Notes: a model not told the origin generated them from the sequence alone. A stretch of 64,000 nt of DNA from Acanthosepion pharaonis (GCA_903632075.3 CAHIKZ030003464.1:1677501-1741500), one strand, 5' to 3'. Numbered from the stretch's first letter, positions 44,847-49,161 are shown. Program-made: numbers and translations.

Positions 44847-44982
44847 CATTCATAATAAAGCGATTAATATGCATTCTAATTTTTCTTATCAGGTGACATT
44901 ATGGAAGGAGTCATTAGCAGGAACCTGGGTGTGTATCAGTGATGTCGCAAAAGGTCAAGGCCAATTGAGAACTGCTAGTTGA
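7674..44982 (+). CDS. SEC13: SEC13: WD40 protein of COPII, nuclear pore and GATOR2 (10 coding exons)
   Basis: SEC13 is a six-bladed, open WD40 beta-propeller. It pairs with SEC31 in the outer COPII cage for ER-to-Golgi transport, with NUP96/NUP145C in the nuclear-pore Y complex, and with GATOR2 at the lysosome. Coding segments are 7674-7676, 12283-12327, 19519-19634, 21048-21199, 24398-24487, 25103-25146, 29979-30106, 36296-36419, 41444-41587 and 44893-44982. They sum to 936 nt, or 311 residues plus TGA; human SEC13 has 322. All internal introns are GT-AG and every split codon joins in frame. Family-typical stretches include VDTAHEDMIHDAQMDYYG, EGPVWQLAWAHPMFG, DWVRDVAWAPSIGLP and NILAVSGGDNKVTLWKE. 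The C-terminal tail after KGQG is about ten residues shorter than in human. Nothing suggests inactivation. Assignment is firm; only the 5' UTR and start exon are inferred. Confidence 0.96.
8255..8345 (+). pseudogene. LINE family A 3' tail fragment
   Basis: Reads in the + direction as a segment close to KATKDRKLWRAM. This C-terminal motif is shared with the copies ending at about 26150, 40800 and 46915. The rest of the element is absent, and an antisense copy starts 140 bp downstream. Confidence 0.6.
8480..8930 (-). pseudogene. LINE family A 3' tail, antisense
   Basis: The reverse complement matches the C-terminal part of the endonuclease/reverse-transcriptase family seen at 40434-40800: the 'agaaattccagctgcctctt' region corresponds to the RKRQLKFLG motif and the left end to the 'LWRAM' region. 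It is interrupted by stops. With the + copy at 8255-8345 it makes a tail-to-tail inverted pair. Confidence 0.6.
9306..9653 (-). other. Unrecognised 115-codon ORF in SEC13 intron 1
   Basis: Open frame on the minus strand in a slightly GC-richer patch. The product has a hydrophobic centre (VVIIVPVCYYCGYL) but no recognised motif, signal peptide or repeat. Base composition resembles the LINE relics more than the surrounding intron, so it may be retroelement debris. Confidence 0.25.
11720..11800 (-). repeat. LINE family B 3' terminus
   Basis: A pyrimidine-rich stretch leads into 'aaatcatttcatgccaagca' and then 'actaagacacaatggatttt'. The same signature (caccccaagcaagg ... cactaagacacaaggg ... 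tgaaag) recurs antisense at the ends of the family B reverse-transcriptase copies, for example 28010-28080, 36830-36895 and 52445-52510. Confidence 0.5.
12283..12327 (+). CDS. SEC13: SEC13 coding exon 2
   Basis: Acceptor ttttccttttcag, then 15 codons giving VSVINSVDTAHEDMI, then gtaagt; phase 0 on both sides. This is residues 2-16, the N-terminal strand that begins the propeller. Confidence 0.95.
12770..13080 (+). repeat. tRNA-derived SINE (family 1)
   Basis: The head has an A-box-like 'gtgatggttagtggctc' and a B-box-like 'agttcaaattcc' about 40 bp later. A body follows with 'ggacagactgggtt', 'ggcaactagtctaccg' and 'cagtcatgaattaagagaca'. A second copy with the same order of blocks lies at 53825-54085 and a diverged one at 24585-24790. 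The head is too degenerate and the body too long for a functional tRNA. Confidence 0.75.
13435..13560. mobile_element. hAT-like terminus (one end)
   Basis: CAGGGGTCGGCAACC at 13435 matches the start of many hAT-superfamily terminal inverted repeats, followed by a 'tgtgccaatagtatac' segment. I do not see the matching opposite end, so this is probably a truncated MITE cut by the adjacent long-TIR element. Confidence 0.45.
13562..15511. mobile_element. 1.95 kb long-TIR non-autonomous element
   Basis: The left end TAGGTACCTCCACG and right end CGTGGAGGTACCTA are exact inverted matches. The similarity runs at least 120 bp inwards (13562-13685 against 15391-15511), with blocks 'gatgaaaaagacgcc' and 'ttattattaagaggaaag' conserved, and weaker similarity beyond. 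The interior is AT-rich. Its only ORF (14300-14488, 62 codons) is short and hydrophobic and no transposase is seen. A deleted relative is at 23342-23731. The superfamily is not recognised. Confidence 0.75.
16240..16940. repeat. Tandem duplication and short-period repeats
   Basis: The block 'acacctctatgggttattta...tgctgaaatctaaatatttt' occurs at about 16281 and again at about 16456, in direct orientation. A relative on the other strand is at 34413-34470. From about 16720 a roughly 30-bp motif of the form 'tgtattgttggtcattttac' repeats several times with variation. A family B LINE end ('catcccaagcaaggtggcag') lies between them at about 16577. Confidence 0.65.
17107..17300 (+). pseudogene. GIY-YIG endonuclease relic of a Penelope-like element
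   Basis: One frame reads KFERTNIIYEF from 17107; another, from 17189, reads YIGHTTTCLSRRLTLHL followed by a basic stretch. [TN]-x-[IV]-Y-E-F and YIGHTTTxLSRRLTxHL are typical of the GIY-YIG domain attached to Penelope-like reverse transcriptases. The two halves are out of frame and separated by stops, so it is dead. A different GIY-YIG remnant lies at 61448-61750. Confidence 0.65.
17669..17711. repeat. (TA)n microsatellite
   Basis: Uninterrupted alternating TA run. The preceding 'agggattgctgccc' block also occurs at 48543-48556 ('aggattgctgcc'), so the run is probably the tail of a dispersed element. Confidence 0.9.
17712..18085 (+). pseudogene. LINE family B reverse-transcriptase C-terminus
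   Basis: With a few frameshifts the + strand reads DMNWKDYIG, then a FEFKCNTRLAL segment, then FPANFNLQKFKCNVSRYLLSS and a stop. The same order of motifs occurs in the copies at 36955-37502 (-), 37785-38830 (+) and 52560-52990 (-). It ends in the antisense form of the family B 3' signature ('cagtggctttactaccttga'). Only the C-terminal region is present, as usual for 5'-truncated LINE copies. Confidence 0.7.
18091..18420 (-). repeat. SINE-like element between two TA microsatellites
   Basis: TA runs at 18091-18126 and 18371-18420 enclose about 245 bp. The reverse complement begins 'gatgtgggcaagtggttaga', an A-box-like tRNA head, followed by 'ctgtgctctgacctcacc'. The overlapping 154-codon ORF (17956-18420) is a by-product. 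Confidence 0.55.
19519..19634 (+). CDS. SEC13: SEC13 coding exon 3
   Basis: Acceptor ttatccag; the exon encodes HDAQMDYYGNRLATCSSD and KSVKIFDIRNG, the first WD blade (residues 17-54 plus two bases of codon 55). The donor is gtgagt at 19635. The junction with exon 4 makes LKA-HEGPVW. Confidence 0.97.
20430..20750 (+). pseudogene. mariner-type transposase C-terminus with right TIR
   Basis: The + strand still resembles the C-terminal end of a mariner-type transposase, with DY near 20442, 'NELKA'-like and 'SCRRFRSHLEVVIEANGDF' segments, and a stop at about 20620. About 90 bp later comes the terminal repeat 'gacgacaatttatccatcgc' near 20723. The copy at 28737-29565 carries the same C-terminus and TIR. 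The 5' two thirds are missing. Confidence 0.7.
21048..21199 (+). CDS. SEC13: SEC13 coding exon 4
   Basis: Acceptor tttgcag; one base completes codon 55, then residues 56-105 include HEGPVWQLAWAHPMFG, ASCSYDRRVIIWKE and HDSS, then one base of codon 106. The donor is gtaagc at 21200. The DRRVIIW strand completes a WD blade. Confidence 0.97.
21205..21490 (+). pseudogene. LINE family E 3' end
   Basis: The segment runs 'cacactcttcccctgtcttttgaatag' to 'ggccttgtattgggggaaca' and ends in an A-rich tail. The same layout is at 42185-42690 (two copies) and, antisense, at 25570-25860 and 42940-43040. At 51036-51290 a related element keeps coding sequence before the same kind of end, so this is a retrotransposon 3' region. 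Confidence 0.6.
22040..22440 (-). pseudogene. Second mariner/SETMAR-type transposase relic, internally deleted
   Basis: On the minus strand, one segment reads RIIHEILNMCKVC (about 22335-22385), typical of the helix-turn-helix/linker region. It is followed after a stop by FHFLSKLKEELGSSRFEDIE and EWLKYDNKCIGVRG, typical of the C-terminus. The catalytic D,D region between them is absent. This lineage differs from the copies at 20430 and 28737. Confidence 0.65.
23342..23731. mobile_element. Deleted relative of the 13562-15511 long-TIR element
   Basis: The left end 'tagatacctcaaaaaagg' and the right part 'ctttgatctttcatcttaa' through 'tttttggagatact' align in order with the ends of the larger element, but they are diverged. 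A (TA)n run lies inside at 23379-23400. Total length is about 390 bp. Confidence 0.4.
24216..24352. repeat. CT-rich tract with a repeated block of about 25 bp
   Basis: A (TC)n run followed by repeats of 'ctctctctgccccttttcct'. It lies 45-180 bp before SEC13 exon 5 and extends the pyrimidine-rich region before the acceptor. Confidence 0.85.
24398..24487 (+). CDS. SEC13: SEC13 coding exon 5
   Basis: Acceptor gttttcag; two bases complete Val106, then residues 107-135 (NSVCFAPHEFGLMLACASSD, GSISIISST), then one base of codon 136. The donor gtaagt is followed within ten bases by a poly(A) run of more than 30 bases (about 24497-24532). Confidence 0.97.
24585..24790 (+). repeat. SINE (family 1, diverged)
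   Basis: The head 'gtgcaggtggtgtaatggat' is followed by 'aaatgagaaattggagagcc' and a B-box-like 'agtttgaattcaag', in the same order as the 12770 and 53825 copies. The 3' body is different or shortened. Confidence 0.6.
25103..25146 (+). CDS. SEC13: SEC13 coding exon 6
   Basis: A short 44-nt exon after ttttttttgtag. Two bases complete Gly136, then residues 137-150, DGTWDAKKITNAHS, and the donor gtaagt at 25147. It corresponds to the family's W-x-x-KKI-x-NAH segment. Confidence 0.96.
25250..26155 (+). pseudogene. LINE family A copy with nested insertion
   Basis: The outer parts (25250-25560 and 25870-26155) read in order as the C-terminal region of the family A reverse transcriptase, ending in 'gttgtggagagccatgatca' and 'gaagggacaccgcacat'. 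Between them, 25565-25865 is an antisense family E 3' end ('cccaattcaaggcccgagag' to 'aaactctactgttcaaaaga'). The nesting shows family E moved after this family A copy was in place. Stops occur throughout. Confidence 0.6.
26300..26496. mobile_element. piggyBac-like MITE with TTAA duplications
   Basis: Bounded by TTAA at 26296-26299 and 26497-26500. The ends CCCTTTGAGC and GCTCGAAGGG are inverted with one mismatch. TTAA target duplications and CCC-starting ends are hallmarks of piggyBac. At 197 bp it has no transposase. The 116-codon ORF at 26385-26735 runs across its boundary and is not a gene. Confidence 0.7.
26501..27020 (-). pseudogene. LINE family B fragment, antisense
   Basis: The reverse complement carries the same order of blocks as the 36955-37502 copy: 'atgtgcagctcatggaagta' (tail), 'gaaaagctcatcagaacaat', 'gtcaagaatcttgagatata', 'gaccagatatggcagcaata' and 'tctggcataacac'. 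It is broken by many stops. Confidence 0.6.
27093..27236. repeat. Near-perfect hairpin (MITE-like) in SEC13 intron 6
   Basis: 27093-27155 is nearly the reverse complement of 27170-27236, with a loop of only about 14 bp. The shared ends are 'aaggcttaaacact'. It lies next to a TA microsatellite. No coding content. The compact, symmetrical layout fits a foldback MITE. Confidence 0.75.
27315..27425. repeat. Two (TA)n microsatellites
   Basis: TA runs at about 27315-27360 and 27383-27425, separated by 'tgtgtgtatattaaccacta'. ORFs of tyrosine/isoleucine repeats here are artefacts. Confidence 0.95.
28010..28440 (-). pseudogene. LINE family B fragment, antisense
   Basis: Begins with the 3' signature ('atttcaccacaagataggtg', 'gtaaggggatactgggagtg') and then, on the minus strand, reads close to FPVTYNLQKFKCNTN, 'CFTVKLVRFN' and 'HEFKCAARLAIRSH'. 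These are the same motifs, in the same order, as in the other family B tails. The 70-codon minus ORF at 28127-28339 is its longest open piece. Confidence 0.7.
28737..29565 (-). pseudogene. mariner-type transposon with internal deletion
   Basis: The ends are acagggtgcgttggataaat (28737, + strand) and 'gacaatttatcgatcgcacc' (about 29544), an inverted pair. On the minus strand 29147-29404 reads as transposase (MFGVIASDGNVMPPFIFP, WVKRVAAGRPYIW). It continues through a frameshift to QQDYAPCH, PNNSPDCNPFDYYV and RRFRSRLEAVVEANGDFIE. The second-Asp (QQDxAPxH) and third-Asp (SPDxNPxDYYV) regions are visible. The N-terminal DNA-binding part and first catalytic Asp are not. Total length is about 830 bp against about 1.3 kb for a complete mariner. 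Confidence 0.8.
29541..29830. repeat. Tandem array built on the mariner TIR
   Basis: 'gcgacaatttatccatcgca' or a near variant occurs at about 29541, 29601, 29659, 29713 and 29772, spaced 54-60 bp. Each is followed by 'ccccgtatgtttagataga' and 'tttgttcaaaatg'. The first copy is the outer end of the mariner relic at 28737-29565. The TIR plus about 35 bp of flank has therefore been multiplied in tandem, ending 150 bp before exon 7. Confidence 0.85.
29979..30106 (+). CDS. SEC13: SEC13 coding exon 7
   Basis: Acceptor ctttttacag after a long pyrimidine tract; phase 0 at the left. Residues 151-192 include SGCNAVSWANAIAP and KRFVSGGCDNLVKIW, then two bases of Lys193. The donor is gtaagt at 30107. 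The SGGCDNLVKIW strand is diagnostic of SEC13. Confidence 0.98.
30530..30860 (-). repeat. SINE-like element, antisense
   Basis: The reverse complement of 30700-30775 has 'gagttggttatacatgagtt' and then a B-box-like 'gtgatttcaatcc', consistent with a tRNA-derived head. To the left is a 'caatgtttcaaccaagtacc...catcctcaggca' block, the same kind of tail seen in the 50560-50600 and 52200 elements. Confidence 0.5.
31377..31542. repeat. Foldback hairpin in SEC13 intron 7
   Basis: 31377-31437 is close to the reverse complement of 31480-31542, with a spacer of about 42 bp. A smaller hairpin ('ttgaattattgaacaataattcaa', about 31426-31449) lies in and near the spacer. The 'atttctgagatg' block links it to the 3279-4050 minisatellite unit. 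Confidence 0.7.
31628..32073. mobile_element. hAT-type MITE with perfect 8-bp target duplication
   Basis: GTTTAAAC at 31620-31627 and 32074-32081 is an exact 8-bp direct repeat. Inside it the ends CAGCGTTTCTCAACTAGTG and CAATCATTTTT-type right end (reverse complement CAGGGTTTCTCAATCA) form inverted termini. An 8-bp duplication and CAGnGTTTCTCAA ends are typical of hAT elements. The 446-bp body is AT-rich without a transposase. A partial relative ('ggttgagaaatgcttg') is at about 37608. Confidence 0.85.
32946..33090. repeat. Copy of the pyrimidine tract that precedes exon 7
   Basis: 'ttttgttttgctgattactc...cttctgattccttattt...ctgactgaccattt' matches 29826-29945 in order over about 120-140 bp. 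It lies about 3.1 kb downstream, in intron 7. Confidence 0.65.
33299..34085. repeat. CTTT/CCTTTTCTTGT pyrimidine tract of 0.8 kb
   Basis: Runs of CTTT are regularly broken by TTGTCC in the left part and by TCGTCC in the right part, giving longer-period repeats such as 'ctttctcgtccttttcttgt'. The + strand is almost entirely C/T and the complement is almost pure purine. The four overlapping ORFs of 255-300 codons on both strands are translations of this tract, not genes. Confidence 0.95.
34413..35340. other. SEC13 intron 7 sequence with dispersed fragments
   Basis: 34413-34470 is an antisense relative of the 16281/16456 block. The rest is mostly unremarkable. At 35271-35340 'tctcactgaaaccaaagtgt...gatatgtctttttc...aaaatggaatagtcc' is a single-copy antisense form of the sequence amplified at 54170-56660. 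Confidence 0.5.
35600..35700 (-). repeat. Second single-copy relative of the 55-bp minisatellite unit
   Basis: 'tctcactgaaaccaagtagt...aaaacggaatagtct' parallels both 35271-35340 and, in reverse complement, the left edge of the 55-bp array (about 54145-54215). The unit therefore exists as a dispersed repeat apart from the array. Confidence 0.6.
36296..36419 (+). CDS. SEC13: SEC13 coding exon 8
   Basis: Acceptor ttattttcag; one base completes Lys193, then residues 194-234: ESEDGQWVAEHKLEGHNDW, VRDVAWAPSIGLPKS and IIASCSQ. The donor is gttagt at 36420, phase 0. DWVRDVAWAPSIGLP is nearly invariant in animal SEC13. Confidence 0.98.
36830..37502 (-). pseudogene. LINE family B reverse-transcriptase C-terminal region
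   Basis: The minus strand has a 157-codon ORF (37029-37502) with LGLIFLADMKRKDYIEY, KSTIHPCLEYCCHI, NPDKIQRRISNIIGPDLASR and, after a shift, FSANFDLQKFKCNVNR. This is the thumb and C-terminal part of a non-LTR reverse transcriptase (the LG-x-x-F-x-x-DMKW-x-DYI and EYCCHIW motifs). The 3' signature with 'caaggcagtaaagtcactaa' is at 36838-36900. The active-site region is not included. It lies in intron 8, opposite to SEC13. Confidence 0.75.
37785..38830 (+). pseudogene. LINE family B copy with internal 186-bp tandem duplication
   Basis: The + strand reads LGLMFSADMKWKDYIES-like, ARKVGLPCQARQFFLNES, YKSTIHLCFKYCCHMW and LDKIQRRICNVISPDLASQLQ up to about 38105. The block from 'gagcttactaatttataagt' to 'atctcagctttagtcacttt' is then repeated once (about 38118 and 38330). 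After that come FYKYFHSNCSNELSSM-like and 'FPVNFAFKFLKINVNHYLLS'. It is broken by stops and joined at about 38840 to a family A copy. Confidence 0.7.
38845..40815 (+). pseudogene. LINE family A reverse transcriptase, longest copy, inactivated
   Basis: From about 38892 the + strand encodes a basic linker (WITDEFLDMMQRKLKTMQRH). From 39360 comes the reverse-transcriptase start (LNRNKVAGPDGIVIEMLVAL, SRSIFIVLPNKP, RTISLMSDATKLIIQILMNR). The middle is shifted (SPDLFNLYSETILKE at about 39971). 40083-40358 gives LIADMERKLQNLLQK, FKYLGSVLTGDGKCDTEIRR. 40434-40634 gives FYKRMLIIPWAEHLSND and KRQLKFLGYVMRKKGLENL. The Y-x-DD catalytic box at about 40064-40085 is destroyed by a frameshift. The order RVT core, thumb, C-terminal tail fits an endonuclease/reverse-transcriptase non-LTR element; the endonuclease part is missing. 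It lies in SEC13 intron 8. Confidence 0.8.
40812..41000. repeat. Short tandem repeat, unit about 60 bp
   Basis: 'atattagtcaatgtatttga' followed by 'tctataag...tacttggctctaggg' recurs with variation about every 60 bp for roughly three copies, straight after the family A LINE tail. Confidence 0.6.
41020..41130 (-). pseudogene. mariner-type C-terminus and terminal repeat
   Basis: The minus strand gives CSSMETMLKCMASEGDYFEGD and a stop. C-x-x-SEGDYFEGD is the usual end of a SETMAR-type mariner transposase. Next to it is 'gtctgatcagaaagtatcag', which looks like the element's terminal repeat. The ORF runs upstream into an antisense family B LINE end (41165-41290), so it is a composite. Confidence 0.6.
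41444..41587 (+). CDS. SEC13: SEC13 coding exon 9
   Basis: Acceptor tttttgcttcaag after a run of more than 20 T; phase 0 on both sides, 48 codons. Residues 235-282: DCSVIIWTNDGTNNTW, FKDVVWHVSWSVTGNILAVS and GGDNK. The donor is gtaaat at 41588. These are the fifth and sixth blades in part. Confidence 0.98.
42185..43045. repeat. Cluster of LINE family E and B 3' ends
   Basis: 42185-42310 and 42385-42690 are sense family E ends ('tcatccctggtcttttgaac', 'ggggccttgtattgggtgaa'), the first shortened and ending in poly(T). 42880-42935 carries the family B antisense signature. 42940-43040 is an antisense family E segment ('aaatcctaaacaagaaacaa'). Together they form an imperfect inverted pair inside SEC13 intron 9. 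Confidence 0.65.
43050..44780. other. SEC13 intron 9, nothing recognised
   Basis: AT-rich. The 79-codon ORF at 43473-43712 is lysine-rich, low in complexity and without recognised domains. Short similar blocks near 44395 and 44450 ('aaataatttagtgaat' / 'aaataatttagtgact') suggest small local duplications. Confidence 0.6.
44787..44842. repeat. (TA)n microsatellite 50 bp before exon 10
   Basis: About 28 TA units. It lies in the normal branch-point/pyrimidine zone upstream of the last SEC13 acceptor, leaving only 'ttttcattcataataaagcg...tttttcttatcag' between. Confidence 0.95.
44893..44982 (+). CDS. SEC13: SEC13 coding exon 10 and stop
   Basis: Acceptor tttttcttatcag, then 29 codons: VTLWKESLAGTWVCISDVAK and GQGQLRTAS, then TGA. 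This closes the propeller (residues 283-311). The tail after KGQG is shorter than in human and of different sequence, as expected for the family's variable C-terminus. Confidence 0.97.
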   Translation: MTLWKESLAGTWVCISDVAKGQGQLRTAS

Positions 44983-45054
44983 AAATAAAAATCAAGGAAA
45001 CTAATTGAAAAAATATTCTATGACACAGCAACATTTTAAAATTAAAGCAAGCAA

Positions 45055-45057
<3 letters not shown>

Positions 45058-45101
<44 letters not shown>
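45058..45101. repeat. (TA)n microsatellite in SEC13 3' UTR region
   Basis: About 22 TA units, 75 bp after the stop codon. Confidence 0.95.
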
Positions 45102-45109
<8 letters not shown>

Positions 45110-45273
45110 TATTGCATTCTTACTATTGGATGTATTCATTTCTAATCATCAATTTTTTTTTTTTTTTTTTTTTTTCTTTTTACCATTTAAGAAATCTTCC
45201 TTATAGGAAACAAGTTTGCAAGAAAGACACTGTGTACTGCCAATTTTTCTTATGCTCTTTCATAGAACCAAAG

Positions 45274-45279
45274 AATAAA
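45274..45279 (+). terminator. SEC13: Candidate SEC13 poly(A) signal
   Basis: AATAAA 292 bp after the stop, followed by a T-rich stretch within 30 bp. Another AATAAA at 44984 is only two bases past the stop and probably too close. Further AATAAA copies occur in the downstream 117-bp repeats. Confidence 0.5.
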
Positions 45280-45314
45280 ATATGAAATTAATTTTTTTTT
45301 TCATCTGTTCAATG

Positions 45315-46442
45315 AAAAATCCTAGTCCAAAATGAATAATGCTTGACAATGCTTCATCTAATGAAAATTGCAGATAATATTACTACTACTAATACTACTA
45401 GTGGAAATAAAGCAATTGAAATGAAGATGAAAGAAATCCTAGTCCAAAATGAATAATGCTTTGACAATGCTTCATCTAATGAAAATTGCAGATAATATTA
45501 CTACTACTAATACTACTAGTGGAAATAAAGCAATTGAAATGAAGATGAAAGAAACCTAGTCCAAAATGAATAATGCTTTGACAATGTTTCATCTAATGAA
45601 AATTGCAGCTAATATTACTACTACTAATACTACTAGTGGAAATAAAGCAATTGAAATGAAGATGAAAGAAATCCTAGTCCAAAATGAATAATGCTTGACA
45701 ATGCTTCATCTAATGAAAATTTCAGATAATATTACTACTACTAATACTACTAGTGGAAATAAAGCAATTGAAATGAAGATGAAAGAAATCCTAGTCCAAA
45801 ATGAATAATGCTTGACAATGCTTCATCTAATCCAAATTGCAGATAATATTACTACTACTAATACTACTAGTGGAAATAAAGCAATTGAAATGAAGATGAA
45901 AGAAATCCTAGTCCAAAATGAATAATGCTTGACAATGCTTCATCTAATCCAAATTTCAGATAATATTACTACTACTAATACTACTAGTGGAAATAAAGCA
46001 ATTGAAATGAAGATGAAAGAAATCCTAGTCCAAAATGAATAATGCTTGACAATGCTTCATCTAATGAAAATTGCAGATAATATTACTACTACTAATACTA
46101 CTAGTGGAAATAAAGCAATTGAAATGAAGATGAAAGAAACCTAGTCCAAAATGAATAATGCTTGACAATGTACTTCATCTAATGAAAATTGCAGATAATA
46201 TTACTACTACTAATACTACTAGTGGAAATAAAGCAATTGAAATGAAGATGAAAGAAATCCTAGTCCAAAATGAATAATGCTTGACAATGCTTCATCTAAT
46301 GAAAATTTCAGATAATATTACTACTACTAATACTACTCGTGGAAATAAAGCAATTGAAATGAAGATGAAAGAAATCCTAGTCCAAAATGAATAATGCTTG
46401 ACAATGCTTCATCTCATCAAAATTGCAGACAATATTACTACT
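45315..46442 (+). repeat. 117-bp minisatellite downstream of SEC13, about 9.6 copies
   Basis: 'cctagtccaaaatgaataat' begins copies at 45321, 45438, 45555, 45673, 45790, 45907, 46024, 46140, 46259 and 46376, a spacing of 116-119 bp. Copies are almost identical, which points to recent amplification or homogenisation. The complete units contain 'ggaaataaagc', that is an AATAAA poly(A) hexamer, in the same sense as SEC13, and a (TAC)n-like 'ttactactactaatactact' block. Confidence 0.95.
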
Positions 46443-46449
46443 ATGAGGA

Positions 46450-46915
46450 TTAAACTTTGCCTTTTCTTCTTTAATCACTAAGTCCAACAATCTTTCAAGG
46501 ATAAAGGATATAAATTAATCTCTTTGAGTGTTGGGCAATCTCTGCATTGATGAGATTTGAAGCTACAGAAATGTTGTTCTACAGAAGGATGCTGAGAATA
46601 GCATGAACTGAACATGTAAGCATTGACAAAGTTCTAGATGCAATGGCAAGAAGAACACTTATATTTAAAATCAGAGATCATTGAAATTTCAAGTGAACAT
46701 AATGAGGAAAGAGGACTAGGAAAATTTGATACTCACAGGACAGAATGAAGGCAAGAGGGACATAGGCAAACACTGCATAACTTACCTAGCAAGTTTGTGT
46801 AAATGGATGGCAGAATTAGGTTTAAGAGAGAGAACAAAAGACAAAATTTACTAAGAGCTTCAAAAGGACTGGAGAACTTTGATTGCCAAAGTCCTTAAGA
46901 GACATAACACATAGA
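46450..46915 (+). pseudogene. LINE family A C-terminal fragment
   Basis: The + strand follows the family A tail: 'gttctacagaaggatgctga' (FYRRMLR-like), 'cataatgaggaaagagga' (IMRKE-like), 'tttgtgtaaatggatggcag' (LCKWMAE-like) and 'tccttaagagacataacaca'. Many stops. Confidence 0.65.
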
Positions 46916-46919
46916 TTAA

Positions 46920-47310
46920 AAATGGCTTCGAACAAATTAATCCTATAAATGTTTCATCAGACCCTATAGAATGTTGCTACAAGAAACACGGTTTGACCAA
47001 ATATCGCAAAACATCATTTGAAGACTTCCAACAGCAGCAACATCAAAAATGATAAGCACCTGTAACTTGAAAAGAAAATTATGATATAATCATGATATTA
47101 CTTTCCACATTACCTTAAACAAAACACATGAAAGTTTAAGGAAGGAACTCCACATTAGTATTAGAAAGAGGTATATTTAATGGACTTGAGTAATCCCATT
47201 TCCTGAAAAAGTTTTAATAAAAAGATTCCATAAACTTCAACTAACAGTAACACTATCAGCTTTCAATGAATGTCAAATGTTTCCTGTATGGAAACGGCTA
47301 ATCTCAACAT
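46920..47310 (+). pseudogene. LINE family C 3' end
   Basis: 'gaagacttccaacagcagca', 'acttgaaaagaaaattatga' and 'caaatgtttcctgtatggaa' match, in order, the 4067-4600 copy. No intact frame. Confidence 0.65.
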
Positions 47311-48798
47311 TATCCTACTGACAAACAATGTTAAAATAAACAGCAACAACAATAAGAATGAAACTAGCAATAATGAAGAATGTGTTTCTCCAAATCTGTC
47401 TGCTACTCCATTTCTCTGCTTATTTTTTAAAGATTTTCTGGTCTTTCAAGGTAAACATTTCTTGAAGTAGGTGTTGAATTTAACAAATATACGTAGGCAG
47501 CCTTAGTAGTACCTTCTAAAAATCTAAAATAAAGACGGGAAGAAGTTGGAAAAGAAAGAACATGCTAACAAAGTATAGAAATGTTATATGCCTTCTCCCT
47601 GACCCTGAAAAAGAAATCTAGTGGATGTTACAGAAGCAGTCTTTACTCACAAGTTCAGCAGCACATCATGTTGCAAAAGGCTGCGTTTTTACTCACATAT
47701 TGGGAAAACATCTTCTCTTTGTGGTGCCCTATGGAGACTAGGCTTCACTGAGTTGCCGCAAAGGGTCACATGAATGGGCAAACACGAGGCATACTAAATA
47801 GGGGAGAGAAATAAGGGTAACAAAAATGAAAAATTCTTGGATTTTTTTTTTCTGAAATTGATTGCCAAAACCTTTTAAAATAAATTTGTTATGCATTGAA
47901 AGCATTCAGAAAGAAAGTGATTATCAGCTATCAAGTGTTAATGTAAGAGTTGAGATATATATATATATATATTTCATCAAGTTTCATTAAAAACTGGCAA
48001 GGTACTGCCAGATTTTGATTTAAACTTTCATGTGTCCTTATAAGTTTCTTCTTTTCTGGATATAAATTATGTAGAAATTGTCCGAGTATTCTGCATGTCT
48101 GAGTGCTTTCAACTATACTTTTAGCCATTATCAAGGATGAATTTTATTTTTATTTTTAACTGAATTTATGCATTGTTTTATGTATCTATCTAGAGTTATA
48201 GAAATGATTTAATTTCCAAACATGGTCAGCACCTTGTGGCCATGTTCATGGTTGATATTTATATGTGTTGGCTTTTTCTTTTTTATTAATAGTGCTTTAA
48301 TTATTTTTAGACTTTTTTTTTTTTTTTTTTTTACATATAGAGAAGGCTATTATATTTGTATTATCAATGAGTATATTGTGGATAGAGTTTGGTGGTTCTC
48401 CTTGTGTATTTAAATCTGTAACTCTAGATGCATACATTATCTTCAGAAAAGAAGAAAATTATAAGAACACATGAAAAATTAAATTAAAAAAATTAATCAC
48501 AGTACCGTGTCAGTTGTTTTCAGTGAAACATGAATAAAAGCAGGATTGCTGCCTGAATACACAATTTTGTGAGAGTGTGACACTTAAGTAGCAACTAGAG
48601 CTGTACCTTGTTGAGAGTTGATGTTGTGGAGCATTTTTTTTGCATTGTCTTCATAGCCTAGGTATTGCATACTTTAATTTACTGTGTAGGTAGGTATTTG
48701 CTTTTTGATCTTGTGTTTTCTTTCTTAGTTTGGATTTTTTTTTTTTTTTTATAGGTCTTTTGGCAAGTGGTCTGTTGGCCACACTAACAATTTTGGAG

Positions 48799-48800
<2 letters not shown>
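47311..48800. other. Intergenic, little recognised
   Basis: No gene seen. Near 48495-48560 'agtaccgtgtcagttgtttt...agcaggattgctgcc' repeats a block found at 17615-17665. A short TA run is at about 47955. Confidence 0.5.
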
Positions 48801-48852
<52 letters not shown>

Positions 48853-48882
48853 ATGTATGTATGTATGTATATATATATGTGT
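48801..48882. repeat. (TG)n(TATG)n microsatellite
   Basis: TG run followed by TATG, then TA, then GTG. Cysteine/valine or histidine/threonine repeat ORFs over it are artefacts. Confidence 0.95.
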
Positions 48883-48886
48883 GTGT

Positions 48887-49132
48887 GAAGAAAAATATAT
48901 ACGGAAAAAACAAACAAAAATCCTTATATACAATTTATACTGTTTTAATGTTAATATGTCAACGTCGGACGTTTCGGTCTAATAAACCATCTTCAGGACA
49001 TATTCATAAATTATAACATTATTTATAACAGTTTATTAGACCGAAACGTCCGACGTTGACATATTAACATTAAAGCAGTATAAATTGTATATAAGGATTT
49101 TTGTTTGTTTTTTTCCGTATATATTTTTCTTC
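48887..49132. repeat. Near-perfect 100-bp inverted repeat (foldback)
   Basis: 48887-48987 and 49031-49132 are reverse complements over about 101 bp with very few differences (for example aca/gca near the middle). The spacer is 43 bp and contains 'atcttcaggacatattcata'. The arms contain 'ccgaaacgtccgacgttgac'. Enclosing TG/TA microsatellites lie on both sides. Confidence 0.9.
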
Positions 49133-49161
49133 ATACTGTCGGATCTATATCCATATATTTG

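Noticed and set aside
45315..46442. CRISPR-like or protein-coding repeat array
   Set aside because: Units are 117 bp and identical throughout without unique spacers, in a eukaryotic context. It is a minisatellite.
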